DNA from: Salminus brasiliensis
Taxonomy: Eukaryota; Chordata; Actinopteri; Characiformes; Bryconidae
Length of the DNA: 64,000 nt
Assembly: GCF_030463535.1 (NCBI RefSeq)
Contig: NC_132883.1
Location: 33,211,873-33,275,872 of the forward strand
Direction: 5' to 3'
Notes under the pieces: generated by a model
Seen by the model: only the letters and a program-made list of their open reading frames with translations
Told to the model about the DNA's origin: nothing
Database searches by the model: none
Shown here: in pieces, positions 33,801-47,557 of the stretch
How the letters are laid out: every line of letters starts with the position of its first letter
Position numbering within the stretch: position 1 is the first letter of the stretch
Made by a program: the position numbers and the translations under genes

Positions 33801-36800
33801 ATTTCTCCCTTGTCTTCTAAAATCTTAAAATGTTGGGGGAGGGCTGCATGATATTGAAAACAAATGACAATATTATGTTGTTCTGCAATATATATTGGGC
33901 AGATATAATCTTCCTCTGGTAGATCTGTCATGACAAATAAGAACAGTGTGAATTGTCATTTTGTATCAAGCAGCAAAAAAGCTTTAAAAAGGTAATTTGA
34001 CATTTTGTGTCCTGCAATGTGACTACTGTGCATGTGCACATTGCAGTAACTGATACGATATACAGTGCAGCCCAAGTCTGGGGATAGAATGAAGTTAAAT
34101 AGTAGCAGAATTAGGAGCCAATATATGATTATAAAAGTCTCTAATGTCTGTGTATTGTACGGTTTGTGTGTTGTTTCGTGTGTAGGGGTGTTTGCACACA
34201 AGCTCCATGTTATTGCATTATTATGGAGTACTGTGCACAGGGTCAGCTGTATGAGGTTTTGCGGGCAGGGAGAAAGATCACACCATCACTGCTGGTTGAC
34301 TGGGCCATGGGTATCGCAGGCGGCATGAACTACCTACACCTGCATAAGATCATTCACAGAGACCTCAAATCCCCCAAGTAAGTTCTTTAAATGTTTTCAC
34401 AGTAATTACTATTTTTAAGTATTAATATTCAATGGTTGTTCTCTACGTTAGCCTTGAATTTCTAATGAAAACTAAGATGGTAGTCATGTCTTGGCTAATT
34501 TGAGCTTTTTTTGAGGTATGAGCAATATTATGTAAATGTGGATTTCAGTGAGGTTTTACTTTAAGATAAATATAGAATGGAAAATGCATATCTTATTTGT
34601 ACAAAATAATATAGCACCTTCTTTTTTAAATTTGGACATGCTGAATTTGACAAGAGGACCTAAAAATACTTGATTAAAAAGTTAATCGAAGGCACTGTAG
34701 TGACTCCACTATCTCCCCTAATTTGAAGTTTGCAACTTAGTTTTTTAACTTGAAATCAAACTTGCCGTACTGGGACTGTTGTTTAACATTTAGAAAAAAC
34801 TGAGTGATATATTACAACATCTGTCATCTGCTTCAGCTACTAAAACACAAGATTGTAGTTTACCAAAACATCCAGCCTGTGGGACTCTCATCTTTTATGG
34901 GCAGATAGGACAAAAATTTAATTACCTGACTTAAGATGAATGGACCTCATTCACCAATATCTCCCTAAAGATTTGACTTAACTTTATAAAACTTCTTAAA
35001 TTTATACTTGAGAAAAGTCCAAACAAAAAGTCTACATCATATTTGTGATGTTTTTAAACCCCAGAATTGTTTACAACAGTTCATGTTGTCTTTGTAAATT
35101 GAACAAATAAAAACAAAACAAAAAAAAAAACATTGGTGAATGTCAGAATAAAAACTGTAGTGGGTTTAAAGAAGAAATTTCTTCTCAAGAGCAATTTGTG
35201 AATGAGGCCTAATTTTTTAGATATGCTCCATGGCAAAATAAACATAAACTAATCTGAAATAAACCTCTGACCCAATTAATTAAGTAATTGATTACATTTA
35301 TATTACATTTCCATTCTGTATATACATTTTTATTGCTGCTACACAAGACATAATATTTAATGCTAATAAGAATACATTTGCTTTGTCGCATTCTCCAGTT
35401 ATATTTGTGCCTTTTCTGCTCTTAGCATGCTGATCACCCATGATGACCTGGTCAAGATCTCAGATTTTGGCACGTCGAAGGAGTTGCGGGATAAGAGCAC
35501 AAAAATGTCTTTTGCTGGGACGGTAGCCTGGATGGCCCCAGAGGTCATACGAAATGAACCTGTGTCAGAGAAAGTGGATATTTGGTATGAATGTTGACTA
35601 ATTAAGTGAATGAATGAAAGAGATAGTGAGAGAGAGAGAAACAGCAACAGTATATTAATTTATTTGTCCATTCATTACCGGTAAGGGTATGGCCAATTCC
35701 TATTTATGTACTACAACATTGACTGATGACTGATATAATAAACACATAAACATATATAGTATGACTTTGGCTAATTAGATAATAAGATAAGTACTGCAAA
35801 TGTGAGTGTGTTTATGTGTTTAAGTGCCCACATTGTCAATCTGGCAAGTGCATTCTTAATTGACCAGTTGCCCATTTAAATAACATCAACTTAAATAAAG
35901 AGTCACATGGAAAGGCAAAAAGAAAATGTAACATAGACTTGGCTTCTTGCTGATTGCTAGTTTGGAACATAAACTGACTGATTATAATTGTGAACCAATA
36001 ACATAAAAGAGTTTCTCTCTATGCATAGCGGCCCAGCGGCAGTTCTTATCTGAATTTGCTGAACAATCCAAAGCTAATAGGCAGACCACAGACAATGGAG
36101 GATAACAATGCATCGTCTATCTTACAAATTTCATCCTTTATTTTTTTTGTTTGTTATTATACTGTAAATTGTTTCACTGAATACAGGAACAGACAAACTG
36201 AATGCTAACAGTTATGAAATACTATGATTCACAAAACAGTATTTTATGTAATTTAAACCATTTGAAATGTTTTGATGATTTTTAAACAGTGGAGAATTGC
36301 TGGGGTGATATGAGTAAAAATCAGTATATTCCAGGGGTAGCTGTAGAACTCCATCATGCTGATTGTGCCATTGTGCCAATGCCCTATCAGTGCTTCATTC
36401 ATTTCCTTTTGCCCTCCCTGTAGGTCATTTGGTGTGGTTCTTTGGGAGATGCTCACAGGTGAAATCCCCTATAAAGACGTGGACTCCTCAGCTATTATTT
36501 GGGGAGTAGGCAACAATAGCCTGCAACTGCCCCTCCCTGAAAGCTGTCCTGATGGCTTCAAGATTCTCCTCAAACAATGCTGGTAAGCATGGATGGACAG
36601 TAAAAGCAAAACAGAAAGGCAAATTATTCTAAAAGAATAATTGTCACTGCTTTGCCTTGAAATGATCTTTGTATTTCCTCTCTCTCTATTGTATGCTCTC
36701 TGAAAATCTCTGATCTCTGAAGAAGGGCTTGATAATTCATTAATAATCTGACTCAATACATTGCTGGCACAATCAGGTTGGGTAAAAAGAAGAAATATGT

Positions 36801-39800
36801 TCAAAGAAATATGCGTTTATTGACAAAAATCAACATGTACTAGTTTTACTGTCGGGAAGCTACATCAAACACAAGTTGTGTTTCACAGTATGTTTCACTC
36901 AGCAGAAATAAGAACAATGCATTTTCAGTCATGCCTACTTTTATTTTATTCTCCACTGTCTTGTAAAAGTGAGAAAAGTGTCTCCATCATTGCTAGTCTG
37001 ATCTCTGCACACTGTTAACTGCACTATTTTAACTTTGTTGAAGCGGGCAGAACAACGCTTGTGAGAACTGCATAACTCTGTGTAACCCAAGTCATATTTT
37101 TGTAAAATCTGGTGGTATTACTCTTCTGCGACAGTCCACATTATTCTTTCACTTTAGATGCTGGTTCTATATGCATTAAAATGCACAATCTTTAGGGGTG
37201 GCTCAACATGCCCTCGGAGCCCAGGAGCAAGAAATACCATTTCTTGCATAATGCTGCTTTAAAGAGATATAGAAATATAGAAATATAGAAATAACAGATT
37301 ATAAACAGATAATATTACACTTCTAGTCTACCAAGACAACCAGTTACGTTTAGGTTTAAGGTTACACAGACCACTACAAATACACCTACATGAAAACAGG
37401 TTTTATATGCTTTAAATTTGGGACATCAAATCTGGAGAGCCAGAATATACCAGATGAACCTGAAACTATCCATAAGGTGTGTTAAATGACATCAAACATT
37501 TTTGTAATGTGTTTATGTTTATATGATTGGAGCATATTTACAGAAACTTAAATTAATTATTAGAGAATTGTCATGGAAATGCATTATTTGTGGGGATTTT
37601 TTGCCTATCCATAAAACATCTGCAGTAAAAACTCATCTCAATATCAGTATTAGATACATATCAATATTATGTTTGATAGCACTATATTCTGTGAAAACAT
37701 CTGACAGTAGGAACCCAAAATGTAAAACTATCCTAAAATATTTAAGATGCTGGTGATGTATGTGCAGGAACTGCAAGCCCAGAAATAGGCCATCATTCAG
37801 ACAGATTCTGCTGCATCTGGACATAGCCTCAGCAGATGTACTATCCACCCCACAGGAGACCTACTTCAAATCCCAGGTAACACACAGACACAAACAAAAA
37901 CGAACACTCCAATGGATACATTCTTCAGTTAAAAAAATAGTGTTTTAGTTAGTTGTGAAAGGGCAAACTGAGCCAAAAGAAGTATGTCTGTTTTGTGTTG
38001 TATACGTGTGTTATAAACGTTTGCTTGTGTGGATGGTGTAGGCCGAGTGGCGTGAGGAGGTAAAACAACACTTCGAAAAGATCAAGTCAGAGGGAACTTG
38101 TCTGCACCGACTGGACGAGGAGCTCATTAACCGCCGCCGCGAAGAGCTCAGGTCAGTGCCATAGCAACAAGCAGCAAGCAAAGAAAATCCAGTACTTTGA
38201 AAATAGTCCCAAAAGTATAATCATGCATATTGACGGCCACTAGCGTCCAATCATTGCTAGCCAAGTTAACATATTGTGTAAAACCATTTAATTCTATTAA
38301 ATCCTAGTATATGTAAAAATTTAACGCTGTAAATTCATTCTTCAATATTGATGGTTTTATATAGAATAAGACGAGGACCTTGATTAGATTTTACAGTATC
38401 ATGTATCAAACATGTATCAATATGTGCATCTAAGCAAATTCTTGCATTAAAAAAACACCATATTACCAAGTATTAGACGGTAACTACAAATAATACTGGG
38501 CTTCTTTTGAAAAGTTTGGAAATAGTGAAATTAACATATTGTGTTAAATAAATGCTTATTACACAGACACATTGCTTTTTAAATATAATTCTGAGCCTAA
38601 ATCTGGCAAAACATTGTATTTCTGAAACACATTTATGAGACTCTAAAATATTGCCTACATTGTTATCACTACATTGTTAGAGTAAGTCAGAATAGCAGAG
38701 ACTGCCATGTAAATGTTAATTATGTCATTATTATTATTTGCTCCAAACAGACATGCCTTGGACATCAGAGAACACTATGAGAGGAAGTTGGAAAGAGCCA
38801 ACAACCTATACATGGAACTGAATGCTGTCATGCTTCAGCTAGAGCTAAAAGAGAAAGAACTGCTCAGGTAGAACAACATTTATTTAATCCAAACCTAAGA
38901 AATTGAGTAATTGTCTAATAAATATTTAGTCAGTCACCAATTGTGCAAGTTCTCCCACTTAAAAAGATGAGAGAGGCCTGTAATTGACATCATATGTAGA
39001 TCTCAACTATGAGAGACAAAATGAGAAAAAAAAATCAGAAAATCACATTGTCTGATTTTTAAAGAATTTATTTGCAAATAATGGTGGAAAATAAGTATTT
39101 GGTCAATAACAAAAGTTCATCTCAATACTTTGTTATATATCCTTTGTTGGCAATGACAAGGTCAAACGTTTTCTGTAAGTCTTCACAAGGTTGGCACACA
39201 CCGTTGCTGGTATGTTGGCCCATTGCAGATCTCCTCTAGAGCAGTGATGTTTTGGGGCTGTCGGCGGGCAACACAGACTTTCAACTCCCTCCAAAGGTTT
39301 TCTATGGGGTTGAGATCTGGAGACTGGCTAGGCCACTCCAGGACCTTGAAATGCTTCTTACGAAGCCACTCCTTTGTTGCCCTGGCAGTGTGCTTGGGAT
39401 CATTGTCATGCTTAAAGACCCAGCCACGTTTCATCTTCAATGCCCTTGCTGATGGAAGGAGGTTTGCACTCAGTCTGCAACGAGTTGTGTTTGTACCAAA
39501 CAGTTCTACTTTGGTTTCATCTAACCATAAGACATTCTCCCAATACTCTTCCGGAACATCTAAATGCTCTCTAGCAAACTTTAGACGCGCCTGGATATGT
39601 ACTGGCTTAAGCAGGGGAACAAGATCTGAGTCCCTGGCAGCGTAGTGTGTTACTGACGGTAGCCTTTGTAACATTGGTCCCAGCTTTCTGCAGGTCATTC
39701 ACTATCTACATCTATCTATCTATCTTTTTTGTTTCTGGTGTCCTTCGACAGCTCTTTGGTCTTCACCATTCTCATTTTGTCTCTCATAGTTGAGGCCTAC

Positions 39801-42800
39801 CTATGATGTCAATTACAGGCCTCTCTCATTTTTTGACTAAATACTTTTTTTCCCCCACTGTATATGCCAAAACATCAGATTTTGTATTACAGCACCTTAT
39901 TAAGTACTGTACATGACTAACAAATTAGTTATCCTACTGGCTTGCAGTTTGGGTGCACAATGGGTTTTACCTGAGAGAAATAGCAATACAAAGAACAGTA
40001 ATAACAACTGTCCTGACAAAAAATAGTGCTCTATCACCTCTGCCCACTGGCACGCACTTGCTAAATTGATAACAATGCTTATTTGTAGGAGGGAACAGTG
40101 CCTGGACAAGAAATATCCTGGCCTGTTTAAACACCATCCCTCAAACACAGTGGACAAACTTATAAAGAAGAGGAATGTACCCCAGAAACTGCCTTCTCAT
40201 GGCAAGAGGTGAGTGCCTTTAGTTTGTACCATTGTTTGTTGGGGTTGTCCACTGGTACTGAGACTATTTTCCTATGTTTTATGGTGACACTGGCAGAGAA
40301 ATGATCATGGGAAAAATACAGTTCATGTTCATGACATATTAATGATATATGCAATAGTCAACATGGCTTTTCTATTGTGGGATGAAAAATGTTATTTACC
40401 ATTATAGGGAAAGCCAGATCAATCATATTCTTAAGCTGATTTAAGTGCAGATATGAGGTAATACGTTCTTGTCTAACATTACCTAATTCCTTATACAGAA
40501 ACATTAACAAAGTACAAAAAATAGAAACAGGTTAAGTGTTTGCCGAAACTTTGCCCACTTGTTGTAAAGATATGTGTCAGTGGAGCAACCTGCAAACTGC
40601 ATGTGCGTGTTATTTTAGCCAAATACTGCAAATAAATTATGTCAGTCAGGTCAGATTTTACCAGTGATTTCAAATGACATTTTTGAAATGTTGTCTTCAA
40701 TTGTTGGCCATCAGTTTTCAAACGAATAGGTCTCTTCCTATTCAATCAAGCCTGGACTTGTAAGACTGTTTTATAAGGATTTGACATGGTAAACTGACCC
40801 TACATCAGAGTAACATTTTGTTTTTAACCCTCAGCATTTAGAGTTTTCTCTGTGATGGGTACCCATTTACTTACCTACAAATAAATAGGTTCTTTGGAGG
40901 GATGCCACAAAAAGCTCTGTTTTTTTTTTTTTAAATAGTCCTTCAATAGACTAGGACCCTACATTTATTTTCCCAAACTTAAAGCAGCAAGGATTCTATA
41001 AATACTGTTCTTTCATTTGTAATAATAGTAGAACCTTCACTTTCCTTTCTTGTCGTTAAAACCAGGCCTGACCTGCTAAGGTCTGAAGTCATTCTCCCTA
41101 AAATGGACCCTGGCGTGCTGCAGGTGACAGTACCTTCTTGCCCTAACCGAAGCTCCACCTCACCGAGCCGTGCACGCAGGGTTAAAACTCGCCACCGCAG
41201 GGGCGGCCGGGGCAGCAGTGGTGACCTCTCAGGACCCAAACACCCCACTGGTCCCTCCAGTAGAGAGAGAGAGACTCCCACATCCACCACAGCAGCTCCC
41301 AGTGGGACCCCTACTACTGACCAAGGAGCAGTAGCTGCTTCTAGGGGAGGCCAGCTTGACACCCCCCCACTAAAACTCTCCTCTTCCAGCCCAGACCTGC
41401 TCTGTTCCACTCACGGAGCAGAAGGCGGAGCCAGTGGTGGAACTGGCAGTTTAAGCGAAGGTCTTGGAGGAGGAGCCAGGGGCACAACTGAAACCGGGGC
41501 AGGTGTGGATGAGACTCCACCACGAAGTGACACTGCTAGTGAGGATGCAGCGTCACTCCCTTTTTCTAGTAGCCCCGATTCGCCCTGTGGGAGGGGTGTG
41601 GCAGTGGGTCGGGGTGAGGAGAGAGAGGAAGGAGCGGGAGCAGTGCGATTACCAAGAGGAGCCAGTGGTAGTCACCTAACTCCATCAGCCATACTATACA
41701 GAGCAGCTATCACGCGTAAACAGGTACACATACAGACCCTTGCACTAGAAGTGTTAAACTCACAACAATAGATTTGATTCTGAATCTTTAGCTTATAATT
41801 GAGTGAATAAAATCTCAAATTTCACCTTAGTGTAATTTAGTCTGATAATATTGTTGTCATTTTTAAAATAGCTTACAAATGTTATTCTTGCTAAATAATA
41901 AAAGCATACCTTATTATTATAATTGGATCCACCATTCCAAAATTGATTCACTTGAATCATCTCCTTTATATTGAAGCATTACAGTCCACAGGTTATTCTG
42001 TGTTAATCAGTTGACATGTAATGCAACACTTTTTTATGTATTTTATGTGACTCAGCGTCGTGGGGTGTCTTCAGAGGAAGAAGAAGGAGAGGTGGATAGT
42101 GAAGTGGAATTACCAAGGAGACGGTGAGTGAGAGTATTCATTGTTCACAGAATTCTGCCTAAAAAGCAGTTATTCTGTCTATGACATGTAAAAAAGTAAA
42201 AACGTCTGAAGTGGACTATGCAATCAAGGACTAATAAACCCAGCATAGGAAAAGATGTATGCTAAAAATTTATTTTCTGTGTTTCAACCTTTCTGGTGAC
42301 GTCACCATGCACCCTATTCCATTTATGTGACTAATAGGGTACTTAGAAGTAGTTTTCATAGGGCCGTCCTACCTAGGACCCATCCTACCTTGGCTATTGC
42401 CTTGGCTTTTAACATACTTTTCTGAACAAGCTGAGAGATACAGAACCAGAATGGACTGAGTAATATTACAGGATGCAGGATACAGGATACGAATACATTT
42501 ATGCAGCATCATAAAGTGCTAGCAAAATAATTGCTACACAATATTGCTTTCAATTGTGTTTATCCATAATTTAATTTCTATACACTGTTTTGCAAAGGTT
42601 TAAAAAATCTAGCAGATTTCTTTACTTTACCCCTCCTTGACATTTGCATTTTCATCTACAGAAGGCCCACCAGTATAACCAAGTGCCAGTCAGTGTCTAC
42701 CTTTAGCTCAGAGAACCTGTCGGTCTCAGATGGAGAAGAGGGACATACTACTGACCACTCACACAGTGGTACACCAGACGTGGTCAGCACTAATACGGAT

Positions 42801-43152
42801 GAGCGGCTAGACGATCGCAGTGATGACCTCATCTCACAGGGTTCCGAAATCCCTGCTGACATCACCGACCCCGCCCTGTCTGAGAAAGAGGCTGCTGCCC
42901 TAGAGCAGGAAAGAGCTAACTTTGACCTGGAGCAAAACATCTTAGAGGTAATCTTATAAGAAGAACTGACACTCAGCATTCTCTTTCAGGTTGATTAGAC
43001 GCTAGAGATCGTTAAAGAGAATCAAGCATGGAGACCTCTGGAGCTTTTGTTATATAATAGATCAAATTGTAGCCAAGCTCCCAAATAATGCACTTTACAT
43101 GTAATCTGTTGAGTTATTAATATGTCATGTTATTAATATGTCATGTTTCTCC

Positions 43153-43183
<31 letters not shown>

Positions 43184-43796
43184 TTCCACAGTTTGACGGC
43201 AGCGGTGCTGAAAGATCTGACACCCATAATAGCAGTAGTACTGTTACTAATTGAAGGAACAGTAAGAAGTCTAAAGGAGCCAGACCATATAGTACAGGCT
43301 CAGAACAGAACAGGTTAAAATAGACCTAACTTGCGACATATGAGCCGTTGTAAATGTTTCGACTGTTAAGAAATGATTAGGTGTGCCAGGATTTATTGTT
43401 AGAATAATTAATGCAATCAATTTAAAAGAATAAAAATTTGTGAAAGAATCAATAAGAATGACAACAGGGTTGGGGGTCTTATTTGATATGGTGTTGACAA
43501 TATACAGTTATTTACCCTTTTGGCAGTAAAAATGGTAAGGACAGACCTTTCTGTGTATGTTTAGTTTTATGAATATAGCCAGATTTTGGAGTGTTTCATT
43601 TCTTAACATATTAAATGATGTGGTTTATATATTATAATATTTCTGCCCGGACAAAACCCTTTCTCTCTGTCTACACCAGACTCGTGCATTGTGTGAAGAT
43701 TCAGATTGTGACAGCGCCGAACTTGACCAGTCAGGGAGCGGAGAACCAAGTCGTCCTCCTAGCGCAGGAGGCTGGGGTCAGGGTCCTCAGAACTAA
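30837..43796 (+). CDS. map3k12: Dual leucine zipper kinase DLK (MAP3K12)
   Basis: Mixed-lineage MAP3K that drives JNK/p38 signalling in neuronal stress and axon injury. Thirteen coding exons: 30837-31260, 31875-32058, 34186-34377, 35426-35584, 36424-36582, 37768-37876, 38042-38151, 38751-38867, 40089-40208, 41066-41723, 42056-42123, 42662-42947, 43680-43796. They sum to 2703 nt, giving 900 aa plus TAA (human forms are near 860-890). Landmarks: [20 protein letters not shown] before the kinase; Gly loop GSGAQGAVF (158-166); ATP lysine in VAVKKV (K178); HRDLKSPN with Asp262; DFG at 280-282; [14 protein letters not shown] activation segment. Leucine-rich helices follow ([34 protein letters not shown], about 410-485). 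The C-tail is Ser/Gly/Pro-rich with acidic [15 protein letters not shown] and ends in [10 protein letters not shown]. The start codon matches human MACxHE. Introns carry Tc1 pieces at 32866 and 38918. Confidence 0.97.
32866..33660 (-). mobile_element. Tc1-like fragment (family E) in map3k12 intron 2
   Basis: Reads as the complement of a fish Tc1 transposase gene: GGGTAGGGCCTCCCTTTCC at the left, then CCACATCCCAAAGGTGTTCT, GAACTCATTGTCATGTTCATG and CTGCTGTTGTAGCCCATTTG. Large parts are missing and all frames are interrupted. Confidence 0.75.
34940..35211. mobile_element. Palindromic MITE-like element in map3k12 intron 3
   Basis: Begins GGACCTCATTCACCAATAT and ends ATTTGTGAATGAGGCC, an inverted pair at the ends of about 270 nt of AT-rich noncoding sequence. 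An internal copy of the word (CATTGGTGAATGTC) is at about 35131. This is the layout of a small non-autonomous element; a half-copy may be at 30357. Confidence 0.55.
38918..39862 (-). mobile_element. Tc1-like transposon, internally deleted (family F), in map3k12 intron 8
   Basis: Inverted ends: AATATTTAGTCAGTCACCAA at left and TTTGACTAAATACTTTTT at right, with GAGAGGCCTGTAATTGACATC mirrored by GATGTCAATTACAGGCCTCTC. A minus-strand frame (39698-39183, 171 codons) retains the catalytic core ([35 protein letters not shown]). It lacks the N-terminal DNA-binding part and the segment between the first two core motifs. Inactive by sequence, opposite in sense to map3k12. Confidence 0.85.
43153..43179. 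repeat. (TAA)n microsatellite
   Basis: Trinucleotide AAT/TAA run in the last map3k12 intron. Confidence 0.9.
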
Positions 43797-43973
43797 CATA
43801 TATACACACACACAGATGCTTACATACAGCTCTGTGCATTTGTACATACTGTATATACGTTCACCAAAAACACCTACAGGATGCCAGCACACTCATTCCT
43901 ATGTAGTGTTACTGAACACCTGATACACCATACACATTTGCGCACGTGCACACACACACACAGACACATAAAC

Positions 43974-43979
43974 AATAAA
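43974..43979 (+). terminator. Candidate polyadenylation signal of map3k12
   Basis: First AATAAA after the map3k12 stop (178 nt downstream), next to a CA repeat. Further AATAAA words occur up to 50.2 kb, so a longer 3' UTR is possible. Confidence 0.35.
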
Positions 43980-43999
43980 ATACCATACATTTGGGCCTG

Positions 44000-44887
44000 T
44001 TACACAAACTGGTGATGTAGTATCAAACAACAACTATTAGCCACTTTAAGAACAACACACCTTCAGAACTTGGTTAACACGTTATTGAAATTCCAAAGAC
44101 CAGGGCCCCATTCTTTGTAAATGTCTCTTATAATAACAAGACAATTCTGGCTGTTTGGTTTCTCAAAGCAAGTTCAAGATTGTCTGCTTTATTCTGTTAC
44201 CAACCTGCTCAAACATGCTAACTCAAAAAACTCAGGACCTGTACTCATAAACCGTAAGCCTAACAGAAATAACACCACAACTAGGGCTGCATACACATTC
44301 AAATTTTGAAAGGTGCTCATTAATTCCATACGCGTGGTGGCTTTAGAACAGCACCTTCTGTCCAAACCTCATTTCCCTATTCACACTATGTGGCTGTGCC
44401 CATTCCTGCTGAATTACATTTAAAACATAAAAATGTAATGGGAAATCTAAAAAAACAAAGAAATCAAAGATGGTTTGTTCTTAATTTAATTACACGTTGA
44501 TGGACATTACACCTGGCTACTTTTAACTTACTTAATTACTTTTAATGTTTTAATTTCCAATTTAATAATTGTAAATGTTATCAGAGATCAGTGATCAGTA
44601 GATGTCAACAGAACAGGCCCCGGCATTGAGCCTTGTGAACACCTCAGATTTAAGCTCAGTTTAATTTTCAATAGTCTCACATTGCTGTCTGTCTGTGAAG
44701 TAACTTTAGAACTAATTTATTAGGTCTTTCATAAAAACATGGAATAATCAATTGTATCAGATGCTGGTAAAAGGACAATAGGGCAGCACAATACTTTCTA
44801 TATAGGGCAGTAGTGAAATCATTTAAAGCAATTATGTGCCAGTATCACTTTTCTCCTAAAAACAGATGCAGGCTCAGAACATATATA

Positions 44888-44960
<73 letters not shown>

Positions 44961-47555
44961 GAGCAATTTTGGCTTTTGCTAAACAACTAATTAAGATATA
45001 TAATTACTGGGGGTGAATGCTTTACTTTCTTTATGTTGTAGAATTATATATGTAGCTTTTTTTAGGCCATGTACTAGGGACTGTACTAGTTAACATGGAA
45101 AGATAAAAAAATGTATGCTATTAACTGCAACGGGAGCAGCAATATTAAAGGTAGGAATCAAGTATATTAATGGATTAACAGCAACATGGTAAGGCAGATC
45201 AAGTGTAAATTTAATGATGGTTTTGGAATTACAAAGGTGCTAAATAAAATGTTCTTTAAGCATGGATTAAATTTCACAAGCAAATGGTCAGTTATCACTA
45301 AAACCAAAATGAAATATTCCTGAGTTGTTAGTTGTGAGTTGTTAATATTTTTAACCATTTTTTTTACCAGCCTTTCTAACCTATACATCTCTAAGTGTAG
45401 AAAGATAGTACTCAAAGAATGTAACTTGCCTTTGAGAAATCAAGTATGGATATTTTAAAATAGGTTGAATGAATGAATGATTATGTTGATTTTACAAATC
45501 TTGACTTGCGATACAGCGTCTACAAAGAATGGGGCCTAAGAAAATGCCACGGAAAAAGATTTAAAACTCTTCCACATTTTTTAAGAAAAATAATGAAATT
45601 CAAATTTTGGCAGGTGAGGATTTATCAATACCAAGAGGGTATTGATATCTTCTCAACTAACAAATTTAAAGTGCTGCAAACCTGTTGGGAAAATGGAATG
45701 CAAGAATGCTAGCATGAATAGGTCAATATATTTAAACAAACTGAATTGACATTTCATTTCGATGTCATTTTAGAATTTTAAGAAAGTAACTTAGAAGCAA
45801 CACTGAATTAATATTCTAATACTCTCCATCTTCCTCTTGCCTCCTGACTATCTTTAGATTTTTTTTTATAGGGACATGCAATATGTACATTACAAATATT
45901 CTGAAAACAACACTTTTATTTTCTGTACTTTCTGTAAAAAAAAAGAAAAACATAGCGAAACAAAACAAAAAAACAAAACTAATTTTTTGATGTATCAGAA
46001 TTTTAACTTGAAGGTTTTGAGTTTAAGAGGTGTAAAGAACAAAATGCATGAAGTATGTTTGTATGCATTTTAATTTTGGATTCATTGTTTTTATAAATCT
46101 AAAAAACAAATGTTTGCACTTTTTTTTACCTTGAATGTGTGTGATAATGTTGTGTTGCTTGTAGGCACTTTACAATAGGATGTTTATGTCCACTAACTTA
46201 TCACCTTCTCATGACACTGAAATTGTTGTGTTCAGTGAAAAATGGGTTTGGACCAGAAACAAGGAATTGAGGGTCACCAAAGCCCAGAATGTGCGCAGCA
46301 TTTTAATATGTTTAGAATCAAAACAACACAAGGGGACTGTCATGGCATGCTTTAAAAGGGATTTGTGGAGGAATATCATCTAGAAATCTTATATCCTGGA
46401 TGTCTGCCTTCCTGCAAATATCAGTTTCTAGCCAAATCTACATACACCTTTCAGCTAATGTGTAACAGAGTAACAGACTAGATTTGGGACTAAACTGTGG
46501 TTGAGAAGATCTTTCAAGGGAGGGTTAGTTACCACTGACATGGGTTGTTAAAATTCAATGGGCAGTGCATTCCATAGAAGGTGACTCCCAGGTCCACTTT
46601 TCTGAATATTACAAATTTATTGAAAATGGGTTAGTCTATAGCATCTAACAAGGCACATTAAATGAAAACAAATGTTTTGTTGCTGTTGGAACAAAATCTT
46701 AATTCCTTATTTTTCTTTTTTTTTTTTTTTTTTTACATTATTTTAAAATGCCAGCCGGCCAATTTCATGATGAATGGACCAATAGAAATCGTCCAAAATC
46801 ATCAGGGCAAATAATTTATATCAACACTGAGCAGTTTTGACTGCATACAAATTTGAGTGAATTACTCAATTAACCAGTAATTTGTTTGTGCTGAACTATG
46901 AAAGAGCAGTGTTGCTATTTAGTGTAAATAGCAACACAAAAAACACAACTGATAAATCAACTAGACTCTCGCTGCATAAACTCCCTACTTTTATAGATGC
47001 AAGTTTTTGTTCTGACAGCAATGACTGCTGTACTATAAATACTGTATCTAGTTACAACTACATTGTTGCCCACTTGATTTCTATCGCCACTATTCAAGTT
47101 GCCCGCCTGATTTGATCTATTAAAGTCTAATGCAAATGGCCTAATCTAGATGTAGATATAGTGATGCTTTATGTACACTAAAAGGTAAAGGTGCAATATC
47201 TTTATCTTAATGGCAACCCAAACTGTTAAGACATGTAAGCCACAACGTGGTGTACATGGTTTATACCATGGCAATGTGGTCTATAAACCAAGAGAACAGT
47301 TTTATTTATTATTAGAAATAGACAGAACCTCTATACTAGTATTAGTTCATCCTATGGTTGCTCTCTGAGGAACAAGTTAAATATCTAATTAACGTCAAAT
47401 ATTTTACTCAGAATTTCCAGTTTTAGCTAGAGGAGAACATTTCCCTATAACACAGTTTTACTGATTATCTTATATTTCTTATGACTGTGTCCAGTACAAC
47501 CATATGACCTCTTCACAGTGTAACAATGGTGACCTACAAGTAGAGAGATTTACAA
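44000..47555. other. Gene-poor interval downstream of map3k12
   Basis: AT-rich sequence. The open frames have biased composition and no family resemblance. It could include an extended map3k12 3' UTR. No splice-bounded exon with a recognisable protein was seen. A poly-T run lies at about 46718-46734. Confidence 0.45.
44880..44957. repeat. (TA)n microsatellite
   Basis: Nearly pure TA tract downstream of map3k12. Confidence 0.97.
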
Positions 47556-47557
47556 TC

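Noticed and set aside
39223..39645. 140-codon plus-strand frame in map3k12 intron 8
   Set aside because: It is the antisense shadow of the Tc1 transposase core on the minus strand.
41103..41771. A separate 222-codon gene
   Set aside because: It is map3k12 exon 10 (41066-41723) read from an internal Met and running into the intron.
43615..43923. 102-codon plus-strand frame at the end of map3k12
   Set aside because: Shifted frame over the final coding exon; the correct frame ends in [10 protein letters not shown] and a TAA at 43794-43796.
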